Below are positions 19,863 through 30,343 of a stretch of DNA of 64,000 bases, piece after piece. This DNA comes from Arsenophonus sp052174135 (GTDB lineage Bacteria; Pseudomonadota; Gammaproteobacteria; Enterobacterales; Enterobacteriaceae), in contig JBQMRZ010000027.1 of assembly GCA_052174135.1 (NCBI GenBank), positions 555,284 through 619,283 on the forward strand, in the 5' to 3' direction. The translations under genes and the position numbers were made by a program. The notes beneath the pieces were generated by a model that worked only from the letters and a program-made list of their open reading frames with translations, did no database searches and was not told the origin of the DNA. How positions within the stretch are numbered: position 1 is the stretch's first letter; the number at the start of each line of letters is the position of its first letter.

Positions 19863-21263
19863 ATGTCACAGATTAAATTTGATATTATTGTTATTGGTTC
19901 TGGCCCAGGAGGAGAAGGTGCAGCAATGGGGTTAGTAAAACAAAGAAAAAAAGTTGCAGTAATTGAACGTTATAATAAAATTGGAGGTGGTTGTACTCAT
20001 TGGGGAACCATCCCATCGAAATCACTTCGACATATAGTTAGTCGAATTATCGAGTTTAACAAAAACCCATTATACAGCGATAAATCTAAGTTTTTATGTT
20101 TTTCTATCTGCGAAATATTAAAACAAGCCGAAACGGTAATTAACCAACAAACACATATGCGAGAAAGATTTTACAAACGGAATAATTGTAATATGTTTAC
20201 TGGTGAGGCCTCTTTTATCAACGAACATACACTAAAAATTCTTTATAATGACAGTACCTATGATATTCTATATGCTAATAAAATTATTATTGCAACAGGT
20301 TCTCACCCTTATTGTCCTGCAGATGTTAATTTTGAACATTCACGTATTTACAATAGTGATTCAATTTTAAAGTTAAATCATAAGCCACGTCATCTTATTA
20401 TTTATGGTGCAGGAGTAATCGGTTGTGAATATGCTTCTATTTTTAGGGGGCTAGGAATAAAGGTTGATCTTATTAATACCCGTAATCATCTTTTATCTTT
20501 TTTAGATCAAGAGATGTCAGATTCTTTATCATATCATTTTTGTCAGAATGGTGTTGTCATTCGACATAATGAGGAATATGAAAAAATAGAAGGAACAGAT
20601 GATGGTGTAATTATTCATCTTAAATCAGGAAAAAAGGTAAAGGGAGATTGTTTATTGTATGCTAATGGTCGCACAGGAAATAGTAATAATTTAAATTTAA
20701 AAAATATCGACATTCTTGTTGATAACAGAGGTTTAATTAAAGTTGATTCTAATTATCGTACAAAAAATAAAAATATTTATGCTATTGGTGATATTATTGG
20801 TTATCCAAGTTTAGCTTCAGCGGCTCATGATCAAGGTCGTCTTGTTGCCCTTGCAATACTAAATGATAGTCATAGAGATAAATATTTAACCCAGAATATT
20901 CCAACGGGAATCTATACAATTCCAGAAATTAGTTCTGTCGGTAAAACAGAACAAGAATTAACTGCAATGAAAATTCCTTATGAAGTCGGTCGAGCTCAAT
21001 TTAAATATTTAGCTAGAGCGCAAATAACAGGGATAAATACAGGAAGTTTAAAAATTCTATTTCATCGTGAAACATTAAAAGTTTTAGGTATTCATTGTTT
21101 CGGTGAGCATGCAACAGAAATTATTCATATTGGTCAAGCAATTATGGAACAAAAAGGTAAAGCTAATACTATTGAATATTTTGTTAATACTACTTTTAAT
21201 TATCCAACTATGGCAGAAGCATTTCGAGTTGCCGCATTAAATGGATTAAACCGGTTATTTTAA
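19863..21263 (+). CDS. sthA: Soluble pyridine nucleotide transhydrogenase
   Basis: This FAD flavoprotein moves reducing equivalents between NADPH and NAD in the cytosol. From the ATG at 19863 it has 466 residues, as in E. coli; a TTG three codons earlier is less likely. The FAD dinucleotide fold GSGPGGEGAAMGL is near residue 12, and GGGCTHWGTIPSK is near 42. As usual for this enzyme the second redox cysteine of the disulfide reductase family is a Thr. The NAD(P) fold GAGVIGCEYASIFRG is near 180, FAD-binding YAIGDIIGYPSLASAA near 300 and the C-terminal interface TFNYPTMAEA near 450. Its E. coli neighbours oxyR and fabR are gone or dead. Confidence 0.96.
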   Translation: MSQIKFDIIVIGSGPGGEGAAMGLVKQRKKVAVIERYNKIGGGCTHWGTIPSKSLRHIVSRIIEFNKNPLYSDKSKFLCFSICEILKQAETVINQQTHMRERFYKRNNCNMFTGEASFINEHTLKILYNDSTYDILYANKIIIATGSHPYCPADVNFEHSRIYNSDSILKLNHKPRHLIIYGAGVIGCEYASIFRGLGIKVDLINTRNHLLSFLDQEMSDSLSYHFCQNGVVIRHNEEYEKIEGTDDGVIIHLKSGKKVKGDCLLYANGRTGNSNNLNLKNIDILVDNRGLIKVDSNYRTKNKNIYAIGDIIGYPSLASAAHDQGRLVALAILNDSHRDKYLTQNIPTGIYTIPEISSVGKTEQELTAMKIPYEVGRAQFKYLARAQITGINTGSLKILFHRETLKVLGIHCFGEHATEIIHIGQAIMEQKGKANTIEYFVNTTFNYPTMAEAFRVAALNGLNRLF

Positions 21264-21320
21264 GTAAAAAAAATAATTATTTATTCAACTCTATAAATAT
21301 TAATTTTTTTACTTAAAATA
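21256..21320 (+). terminator. 17-bp hairpin overlapping sthA stop
   Basis: TATTTTAAGTAAAAAAA (21256-21272), which contains the TAA stop, pairs perfectly with TTTTTTTACTTAAAATA (21304-21320) around a 31-nt loop. The T-run is inside the stem and another TTTTT follows. It is a likely transcript end. Confidence 0.65.
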
Positions 21321-22249
21321 TTTTTATGTATAAATTATTTTAATAAATTATCAATAATAACTTCTGAGACTTGAATTAAAATGATAGAATAGAGAAAATT
21401 AATTAAAAAGAAATAAACTTGGCATAATCAAAATGATAGGAATTATTAGATTTTATCTTTTTTTTATGTAAATAAATTTACAAAATACTATCATTTAGAG
21501 TAAATGTTACCTACTTAATATGCAGCTAAGGTAATAATAATCATTATTATTTTTTATATTGATTTAGAATCAAATTTTATTATATAAATAATAAGTAATT
21601 TTATTACAAATAATTTTTTCATTAAATATTTACATATTTTATTTTTTAATATTAAAGTATAAATACCATACATAAATTATCAAGAAAGATTAATTTATCC
21701 AAAGAATTTTAATAAAAGTTTTTGTTTTTTACTTATCTGGATATCTTATAATTAAATTTATTATTATTTAATTACACCAACATAAGATTATTTATCTTGT
21801 ATTTAATATAATTATATCAATATTTTATGAAATCAATAATGTAGTGCTAAAAACATTTAACAAAAAAATAAGAATTGATTATAAAACTAATTCTATCTAT
21901 AATATATTCTTTGTTTTTTTATATACATTAAATTTAATATGTTTCACATTATAAAAGTTATTTTCAATAATACTTTAACTTTTATTAATATTATTTTATT
22001 TTAGGTTATTTGATTAATAACAATCACCAATCATAAGTAAATAAATTTTTTGTTGTTATACTACTAATATAATATAAGAATTAAATTATCTTTTAATATA
22101 CATATTTAACCATTTATGTCAATTGATTAATATACTAAAATTTTAAAAAATAAATATTAAAATTATACAATATAATTAAATATTTTAAATAGATTTTTAA
22201 TAAAAAATTGATAAAAACAAAATGTCTATTTATCATAATATATTTATTA

Positions 22250-22261
22250 CCCCTATCGGGG
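22250..22261. repeat. Short CCCC/GGGG hairpin in A+T desert
   Basis: CCCC TATC GGGG is followed by AAAATT. It is the strongest G+C island in about 2.3 kb. It may be the remnant of a terminator of a lost gene; no T-run supports it. Confidence 0.4.
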
Positions 22262-22768
22262 AAAATTATATGATTAAATTTATTTAATAGCTCAGATAAA
22301 AATAAAGATATTTAAAATTTTTATAAGCAACAAAATTAATCTTTAGAAATATTTTCTTTATCGCACAAGAGAAAATAGCTTTTTGATAATTACTTTGACT
22401 ATTTTTTCTTTATAGCTATCATTTAATTTGTTTTTATAAATTAATATAAAATATAACACTTCACAAAGTGAAATTATTTATTATTTTTACTTATTTTTAT
22501 GTAATATTTTATAATCATAAAAATAAATAATTTAAAGAATAATTTCTAATTATAGTTATGCAATGTTATTATTTTCTTATTTTAATTTTTTCATAAAAAT
22601 TAAAATAAAATTTTAAATACTATTTTTTAAATTTATATGTTTTTGGAGAAAATTCGAACAAAGTATTGTTATTTTTAAAATTCACTTAAGTATTTTTTAA
22701 CAAAAAAATTGTTATAAAATATTAATCAATAAATTTTATATTGTTCATTTGAAATGATAATTTAATTA

Positions 22769-22800
22769 AGATTGATTAATCACAAGTGATTAATCAATCT
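22769..22800. repeat. 32-bp near-perfect palindrome
   Basis: AGATTGATTAATCAC and its exact reverse complement flank a 2-base AA centre. It lies alone in the envZ-side desert. Confidence 0.85.
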
Positions 22801-23680
22801 GATATCAACGTTAAGATAGAAATTATCATTAATATTAATAGTTTTAACTAAAATTTTTAAGTTAGAAAACGTTATATTGATTTTTGGTTTCATGCATATG
22901 ATATGATTTATGAATTACTTAAAAATAGTACTAATTTTTTTAATATTTTTATCAATAGATTTTGTTAGATATTAGTGATTTATATATTATTTTATCGTTA
23001 AATAAACACAAATTAACGGAATTTTTAATTTAATGTTTACATTTAATTGTTAATATAATTTTATAATTTTCTAATATTTACCAGTGATGAAGTAAAATGA
23101 AAACTATTTATGATGTATTTATTTTTAATAAAACTTCTTTTTTTAACTTTTTGAATAATTATGAAATTTTCTATTTATTTAGTATTTTTTAATAAAATAG
23201 TGGTTTATTTTATATCTATATTTTAAAATAATTAATATTTTTAAAAATTAAAATAATTAAAGTTATAACTAATATATAAAAATATAAATATTAATTTTTT
23301 TCTTTATTTCATTTAAATGCTATTATATATAAATATTTAAAATAAGGTTAAAGATTAACTATAAAAGATATTTTTAATAGTTTTTTAAGAAAAAATACCT
23401 TTTTTATAAGAATATTTTTTAAAATTAATTTTTCATAAAATGTTATAATTTTAATCTTTATGTATTTTAATGATATTAAATTATAGTATACCTTATTATA
23501 ATTTAATATTTATATTAATAATATATATATTTTATCTCATAAGTTTTATTAAATTATTAATATTCATTGTTTTATAATAAAATTAATCTAAACTAAATAA
23601 TTAATAATTTAACTAACAATTAATAAAATACCAATAATAAATAATAAAAAAGATGTTAAATTTTAAAAATACAATCGGTT

Positions 23681-24400
23681 TTATGCTTTAGTGCCATCTG
23701 GTACAAATACGTATCCTAAACCCCAAACCGTTTGTATATAACGTGGATGAGCAGGATTATCCTCAATCATTCGACGTAAACGTGAAATTTGCACATCTAT
23801 CGAACGTTCCATTGCACTATATTTACGTCCTCTAGCAAGACTCATTAATTTATCACGAGATAAAGGCTCGCGTGGATAAGATACTAGAACTTTTAGCACA
23901 GCAAATTCGCCGCTAGTTAATAGCATCGATTCATCATATTGAAACATCTCCCGTGTTCCTAGATTTAATCTGAATTTACCAAAGAAAATTATCGCTTCAT
24001 CCTGTGCTGGTGAACCAGGTAACTCATTTACCTGACGGCGTAATACAGCACGAATACGAGCTAGTAATTCTCTAGGATTAAATGGTTTGGGTATATAGTC
24101 ATCCGCACCAATTTCCAATCCAACAATCCGATCTACTTCTTCACCTTTTGCTGTTACCATAATAATTGGAATAGGATTATTTTGACTTCTTAAACGACGA
24201 CAAATAGATAAACCATCTTCACCGGGTAACATTAAATCCAATATAATTAAGTGAATGGATTCACGCGTTAAAATACGATCCATTTGTTCTGCATTAGCAG
24301 TACTGCGTATTTGAAAACCTTGTTCAGATAAATAGCGCTCGAGTAGAGAACGCAAACGCATATCATCATCCACAACAAGAATTTTATAATTTTCTTGCAT
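23681..24400 (-). CDS. ompR: Response regulator OmpR
   Basis: This 239-residue regulator, the same length as E. coli OmpR, starts MQENYKILVVDDDMRLRSLL. An upstream in-frame extension to 24454 lacks homology, and GGGGTC precedes the chosen ATG. The receiver domain has the acidic pocket DDD, the phospho-acceptor Asp in LILDLMLPGEDG near residue 55, VTAKGE near 83 and the Lys in YIPKPFNP near 105. The winged-helix C-terminal domain includes SIDVQISRLRRMIE and TVWGLGYVFVP. It normally controls porin genes with the kinase EnvZ. No envZ follows it here, so it must be phosphorylated by something else or act unphosphorylated. Confidence 0.97.
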   Translation of the reverse strand: MQENYKILVVDDDMRLRSLLERYLSEQGFQIRSTANAEQMDRILTRESIHLIILDLMLPGEDGLSICRRLRSQNNPIPIIMVTAKGEEVDRIVGLEIGADDYIPKPFNPRELLARIRAVLRRQVNELPGSPAQDEAIIFFGKFRLNLGTREMFQYDESMLLTSGEFAVLKVLVSYPREPLSRDKLMSLARGRKYSAMERSIDVQISRLRRMIEDNPAHPRYIQTVWGLGYVFVPDGTKA

Positions 24401-27077
24401 TTTTTTTGACCCCATAAATATCTTTAAGATCCATATATAATGCCTTAATAACAATTAGATGATAATAATATAATTATTTTTTATTTTTTTTTAACTTTAA
24501 TTTTATATTTAACTATTTTTTTAATTTTATGTTATTTATAAAACATGATAGTTGATAATTAATTTTCAGTATTTAATGCCTTATATGTACTTAATGATGA
24601 TATTATTATCATATTTATTATAGTTTTACCTTTAATTTATTTACTTAATAATTCTATTATTACTATTAATTGAATCAATGAAAATCAATTTTTAATTTGA
24701 TTAAATTTATTTATTCTTAAGTAATATAGAAAAACTCTAATGTCGCATTTTATTTTAATTTTTATTTAAACATAAAATAAATTCTATATTTCTTGCAATG
24801 ATGAGATTAGTTATCCTTAATATTTTAAGCTATTTAGATAAAAAAACACATTAATCAATTTTTTGTAATAAATTTTACTATAAAAGTACTTTATATTTTT
24901 GATAATCACTAAAAAATCTTTTCACTTCTTTTTTTTAATTTAACTAATTAAATTCTAATGTAAAATATAATGTTATTTTAAAATTATTATTTTTAAGATA
25001 CATAAATATACATATAAACCATTAATTATAGTAATTAAATATTTAAAAAATAAAATGATAAATAAATATTTTAACAAAATTATTACATATGAATTAGATA
25101 AAATATGCCCATAAATACTTTCAGTTATGATATTTTTTAATAAAAGAAATATTTTTTATTATTGTTATCTAAAAAACACAAATGGTTAGGATTATGATAG
25201 TAAATATAGTAAACATAAAACTTACTTAAATTATTTACATGAATTAAATGAGCGGCAAAAAACTATTTTTAATATTTCTAATAGTATTAAAATTTATAGC
25301 TTAGTTTTCTGAGATTGTTATTAACATTTTTAATAAAAACTAAACTTGAAAACTTTTATTTATTTGATAAATAAAATCTTGTAAGGTTAACTAAATAACA
25401 ATTTAAATTAATTCAAAGTTATTCATAAAATGAATGTAGAATAAAATCATTTGATGTAATAAAATCTCAAATAAAATGAGTACTTAAATTAATTTACTAT
25501 ATTATTGTGACCCCATTATAAATACAGTATTTTATTTTTTTTTTAATTATATATGTTGCCTAACACTTTCATAATAATGATTTTTTGATATAGAAATTGA
25601 TTTAATTATTTAAACAAGATTTTAGTGTTTTTAAAAAAAATTTAAATTTTAAGACTATACTAGTGTTATAAATTAAGTAAAATGCTAGATTTTATATATA
25701 ATTAGTATGTTAGTAAATGATAAAAAATTTATTTAGATTACTGAAAAATTAATAACACTACTTGTATCACTAAATTTAAACACTTTAATGACATAAAATT
25801 TAATAACCATAGCAGTATGTAAACTAATGTTATTAAAACTAATTACACTAAAAGTGTATTATGAAATTTTAGAGAAAATGGAAATTAATAAGTAATATCA
25901 GAAATAAAAATAAAACATGATAGAATTAGATTATTATTATTACTAGAAGATTAAATATAAAGTTATTCATTAAACCAATAAAAACATGATTTTCATATCA
26001 ATTAGTTGTGTACATTTAGTAAAAATTAAGAAATTAAAAATTCTAAATTTCATAATTTTTTCTATAAACTTCATAAATAACTAAAAATATTATGAAAATT
26101 AAATATTATGTAGTTAATATCAGAATATTTAGTAAAAACTATCAATTTTTTAAAAATATTAGAAACATACAAATATATATAGATCGTTTATAAAAAAATT
26201 ATCTTAGAAATTTCGTATTATTTAATAATATTAAGATATTTTTTATATTTTTTAAAAAAAACTTAAAGTTTCTATCATAACAACAAAAAAAATATTATAT
26301 TCATCAATATAAAATATTAAGATGCTTAATAGTTTTTCTTTATTCTATGAAATTATCAGGAAAATTAATAACTCATCACTAACTTTAATTATTAAAATTA
26401 ATACTTTTAATATAACGATATTGTTATAAAAAGCAATGTTGCTATAAAGCGTTAAAATACTATTTAATAAAATTTTAAATTATTAATATAATTGATAAAA
26501 TTTAAAATATTTTAAAAATATTCAATTTAAACTTATTATCTAATTTTTTGTATTATTTTATATTTTATATTTTATATTTTATATTAACTATAATTAAATG
26601 TTAAATTAATTAAAATTAAATAATTTTTATTCTATAAGGGCAACACAATGCCATTCATTTTATCCTTATATATTTTTTATAAAAATAATTTTTTATAAAA
26701 TTTAATTAGAATCTCTACATATTTAACTATAACAAAAATATTTAATGTTATTAGATATTGTTATATGTTTAATCTATTAAAAATTAAAATATATTTATAT
26801 TATATGATAAAATAAATATTTGATAAATTAATTAAAAATTTTCTATTTTATATTAATCATAATTGAAGCATTTATTATATAAATTAACCGTCATAAGAAA
26901 TAAAATAAATTCATTTCTGAATTTATTTAATACGGATATATTTATATTTATAATAATAAAAAAAATAAAAAAATATAACATGAACTTATTAAATTACTCT
27001 ATTCTTATATATATAATTAATAATTTATTTATATAAAAATATTTTTAATACTATTAAATTTACTTATTATTAATTTA
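24401..27077. other. 2.7-kb gene desert (greB, yhgF, feoABC position)
   Basis: In E. coli the interval from ompR to bioH carries greB, yhgF and the ferrous-iron genes feoABC. No segment of these was recognised on either strand. A short tandem repeat lies at 26555-26586. Confidence 0.6.
26555..26586. repeat. 7-bp tandem repeat, four and a half copies
   Basis: Four full copies of ATTTTAT and a partial fifth lie in noncoding sequence. Confidence 0.85.
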
Positions 27078-27848
27078 TCACTTTAAGTTATAAGAAAAAT
27101 CAACTAATAATTGAATAAATTCTTTTGGATGTGAAATAAAAGGTGCATGAGCAGCATGTTTTATTATCACAGAATTTGAATTTATTAATAATTGATCTAT
27201 TATTGGTATAACTTTTTTTGGTACTAAACTATCAAGATCGCCATAAATGCGTAAAAAAGGTTTGTTTAACATTAATAAAAATTGCCGTAAATCAGTTGTT
27301 CGTAATATTTCCAAACCTGCATTCAACACAGCAATTGAAGGTAATGGACGTTTCAATACCACTGATTTTAAAAGTTCTATATCTTTATATGTTGTTTTTT
27401 TACCAAATGTTTGCAATGAAAAAAAATGTTCTACTGTACGATGAAAATTAACTTGTAATTTTTGTTCAAAACTTACAAGCACTATAGGTTTGATACCTGG
27501 CCAATTTTCTTGTTGAGTAAAATATGGCGATGACGCCACAGTTATTAAGCCTGCTATTTCAGATTGATGATTAAGTGCAATAATACTAGCAATTAATCCG
27601 CCTAATGACCAACCTAACCAAATAGCTTGTTTTGGAGCATTTTTCCAAATTATTTCTGCCATTTGTTCTATCGACATTGGTGGAAATAAATTACTATATC
27701 CATAACCAGGTAAGTCAACAAGATAAACACGAAAATAAGAACTACATTCTACTTCAATTGTACGCCAAATTCCTGCATTTAATCCCCATCCATGTAGTAA
27801 TACAACAGCTTGTTTTCCTTTACCTAATTGCTGCCAAAATAATTGCAT
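27078..27848 (-). CDS. bioH: Pimeloyl-ACP methyl ester esterase BioH
   Basis: BioH removes the methyl group from pimeloyl-ACP methyl ester, the step that hands the pimelate chain to BioF in biotin synthesis. It is an alpha/beta hydrolase of 256 residues from the second of two tandem ATGs (27848), matching E. coli. An upstream ATG at 27878 adds unrelated residues. Visible features are the oxyanion region LLHGWGLNAGIW near 18, the nucleophile elbow LGWSLGGLIAS near 80 (catalytic Ser), the acid in IYGDLDSLVPKK near 205 and catalytic His in HAAHAPFISHP near 235. It lies next to nfuA as in E. coli, but gntX between them has vanished. Confidence 0.95.
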   Translation of the reverse strand: MQLFWQQLGKGKQAVVLLHGWGLNAGIWRTIEVECSSYFRVYLVDLPGYGYSNLFPPMSIEQMAEIIWKNAPKQAIWLGWSLGGLIASIIALNHQSEIAGLITVASSPYFTQQENWPGIKPIVLVSFEQKLQVNFHRTVEHFFSLQTFGKKTTYKDIELLKSVVLKRPLPSIAVLNAGLEILRTTDLRQFLLMLNKPFLRIYGDLDSLVPKKVIPIIDQLLINSNSVIIKHAAHAPFISHPKEFIQLLVDFSYNLK

Positions 27849-29727
27849 CATAGTTACTCTTTTTTTATATATAAACATTATTGTGATAATAATATTTAGA
27901 TACTTGTAAGTTATATCAAAATACTAAAATATTGAATATTTTTTATAATATTCATCATTATAATTATAGCTTAATGTTTTAAAGTGTTTAATTTATTTAA
28001 TAATTTTATTATTTATCTCTTCTTTAGAAATTAAATAACTAACTTTTATTATGGTTAATATTTATAATTTAACTTATTAAACATAACTCTATTATTACTT
28101 CTTATATAATTAGAATTTCTCTATATATAGCGCTATTAATAAGCTAATACAAAAAATATGAATTTATAAAGATATTGAAATCATTTTTATCCTTATGTTT
28201 TTGAGAATGGTTAAAATAACTATAATTAAATTTAGAGTCCCATAAATGACTAATTTTTTATTAGTTTTTTTTAAAATCTCTTACTAAAAAATTAAAAATA
28301 AACTTAATAATTACTCTAAAAATGAAATAATTGTTCATGTTCTGTGATGATTTTCTTCAAAAAAAATATAATAATAATTATTAATTAAGATTATTTTGTA
28401 TTAGTGTCGATTTTTTGAAAAATATTGGATATTATCATTAGCATTAATATTCTATAATTTACATATTAGTAATATACCTTTAATAATTTTAATAATATTT
28501 TTTCAAAAAAAAATAAACATGCAAAAATTGATTGTTTTTTTGAAAAATAGAAGAAGTGAATTTTTTTTAAAATATCGCTATTTATTAACTTTACGTCTAA
28601 AAGTTTTACTTTATAATAATTATTTCTATGCTATTCTATAGTTTTATCTATAATATTAAGATATTTAATAAAAACTAATTGCATTAATTCAAATTAAAAT
28701 ATGTAATATAGTAGTAATTTATCAAAGCTATTTGATGCTAAAAATAACATTTTTATTTCAATAATTTCTCACAAGTAACGTTAATATTATGTTAGTTATC
28801 AATTTAATTGTGATAATTTGTACTTTAACATTATAAAAATAAAAAATATTAATAATATCATTAGTGATTAAATAGTTGAATTTACATAAATCAATGAGAA
28901 AATAAAAATAAACTTTAAAGACTTATTAATTGACTATATAAAATAAAAATATTGATATTATCAAAAATGATTATTGTTGTATTGATAACATAAATTCAAA
29001 AGTTATTAATTTTAATAAACTAAAATCAATGCATTTCATTTATAATATAAAGTATATATATATATAATGATGTAGTCTTCAATAAAAACTCAATTGTAAT
29101 AGACGGTAATGAAAAATAAACTTTTTAAGGAATAGTTTAAAATTTAAATAATATTTAATATAATTGTATATTTTATGTAATTAATTATAAATAGTGATTA
29201 AGTTTTTATATGTGTTTAATTTCAATAAAAATAGCGTTAGTTTTCTTTATATATAAATAAACTTATTAATGATTTTAAATACAATACTTATATAGAATAA
29301 AAAATAAAATAAATAAAATAAATTATATCATTATTCATAATGTTTTATAAAAATTATTTTTAATTTAGTTATTTAAGCAATTATTTTTATTCTATTTATA
29401 ACAAAAATATAATGTTAATAGCGTTACTGCAAAATAAATATTATAATAGTAATTATGTTCAATATATATAAATATTATCAATAGATATTTATTGAATTTA
29501 ATTAAAATATGTAAAATTTTAATAAAGCTTTAAAATAAAATTATTTCAAGACCACTATACTTTGGTATTTAATAATGTTACTAAAATAAAAGGAGTGATT
29601 AACAAAATTAATAGATTATTTATTTTTATTAAAATAAATTTAATTAAAATATATATAGAATTTTATAAAAAAATAAAAAAGAGTATATAATATAATTATT
29701 AGAATAATTAACTATTGAGCATTAATT
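27849..29727. other. 1.9-kb gene-free stretch (gntX position)
   Basis: E. coli has gntX between bioH and nfuA. No GntX segment was recognised. Just upstream of nfuA there is a TATATAATATAAT stretch that can serve as a -10 element. Confidence 0.5.
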
Positions 29728-30306
29728 ATGATTAATATTACTGAAGTAGCACAAATACATTTTGCAAAACTATTAAAAAATCAAGATCCTGGTACACAAA
29801 TTCGAATATTTATAATTAATCCAGGTACATCTTTTGCTGAAAGTGGGATTTCTTATTGCCCTTCTGATGCTATTGAAACGACTGATATTGAACTTAAATT
29901 TGATAAGTTTTCAGCATATGTTGATAAAGTTAGTGCTCCTTTTTTGGAGGAGGCTGAAATCGATTTCACAACGGATCAATTAGGTTCTCAACTTACTTTA
30001 AAAGTACCTAATGCTAAAATACGAAAAATTACCGATAGTGCAACGTTATTTGAACGAGTTGAATATATAATTCAATCACAAATTAATCCACAATTAGCTG
30101 GTCATGGAGGACGAGTTTTATTAATAGAGATTACAAGTGATAAATATGCAATTTTACAATTTGATGGTGGATGTAATGGTTGTTCGATGATTGATATTAC
30201 CTTAAAATATAATATTGAAAAACAGTTATTAAATATGTTTCCTGAAGAATTAAAAGGTGTAAAAGATTTAACAAAACATCAACATGGTGATCATTCTTAT
30301 TATTAA
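29728..30306 (+). CDS. nfuA: Fe-S biogenesis protein NfuA
   Basis: NfuA is a cytosolic carrier that delivers [4Fe-4S] clusters to targets such as aconitase and lipoyl synthase. The 192-residue protein has the N-terminal degenerate A-type carrier domain (residues 1-100, IRIFIINPGTSFAESG onward) and the C-terminal Nfu domain. The cluster-ligand motif FDGGCNGCSM is near residue 150, with both cysteines of CxxC present. The linker VEYIIQSQINPQLAGHGGRV is strongly conserved. It is one residue longer than E. coli NfuA. The neighbouring gntT gene of E. coli is absent. Confidence 0.97.
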   Translation: MINITEVAQIHFAKLLKNQDPGTQIRIFIINPGTSFAESGISYCPSDAIETTDIELKFDKFSAYVDKVSAPFLEEAEIDFTTDQLGSQLTLKVPNAKIRKITDSATLFERVEYIIQSQINPQLAGHGGRVLLIEITSDKYAILQFDGGCNGCSMIDITLKYNIEKQLLNMFPEELKGVKDLTKHQHGDHSYY

Positions 30307-30343
30307 TAAAGTTATTTATTTTGTATTAAAAAAATAACTTTAT
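30306..30343 (+). terminator. Hairpin at nfuA stop
   Basis: A 12-bp perfect stem, ATAAAGTTATTT with AAATAACTTTAT, and a 14-nt loop start on the last base of the TAA stop. No T-run follows on the plus strand, so it may be a 3' stability hairpin rather than a strong terminator. Confidence 0.55.

Larger units (their letters stand above)
21321..23680. other. 2.4-kb gene desert (oxyR, pck, envZ position)
   Basis: No domain of OxyR, PckA or EnvZ was recognised. In enteric genomes envZ overlaps the end of ompR, so the part next to 23680 should be envZ, but no histidine-kinase motif remains. The only ordered sequence is a palindrome and a short G+C hairpin listed separately. Confidence 0.6.

Noticed and set aside
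22250..22261. CCCC/GGGG hairpin as an active terminator
   Set aside because: It has no T-run on either strand and no gene within a kilobase; kept only as a low-confidence repeat.
27218..27853. Three plus-strand open frames opposite bioH
   Set aside because: Shadows of the intact BioH coding sequence.
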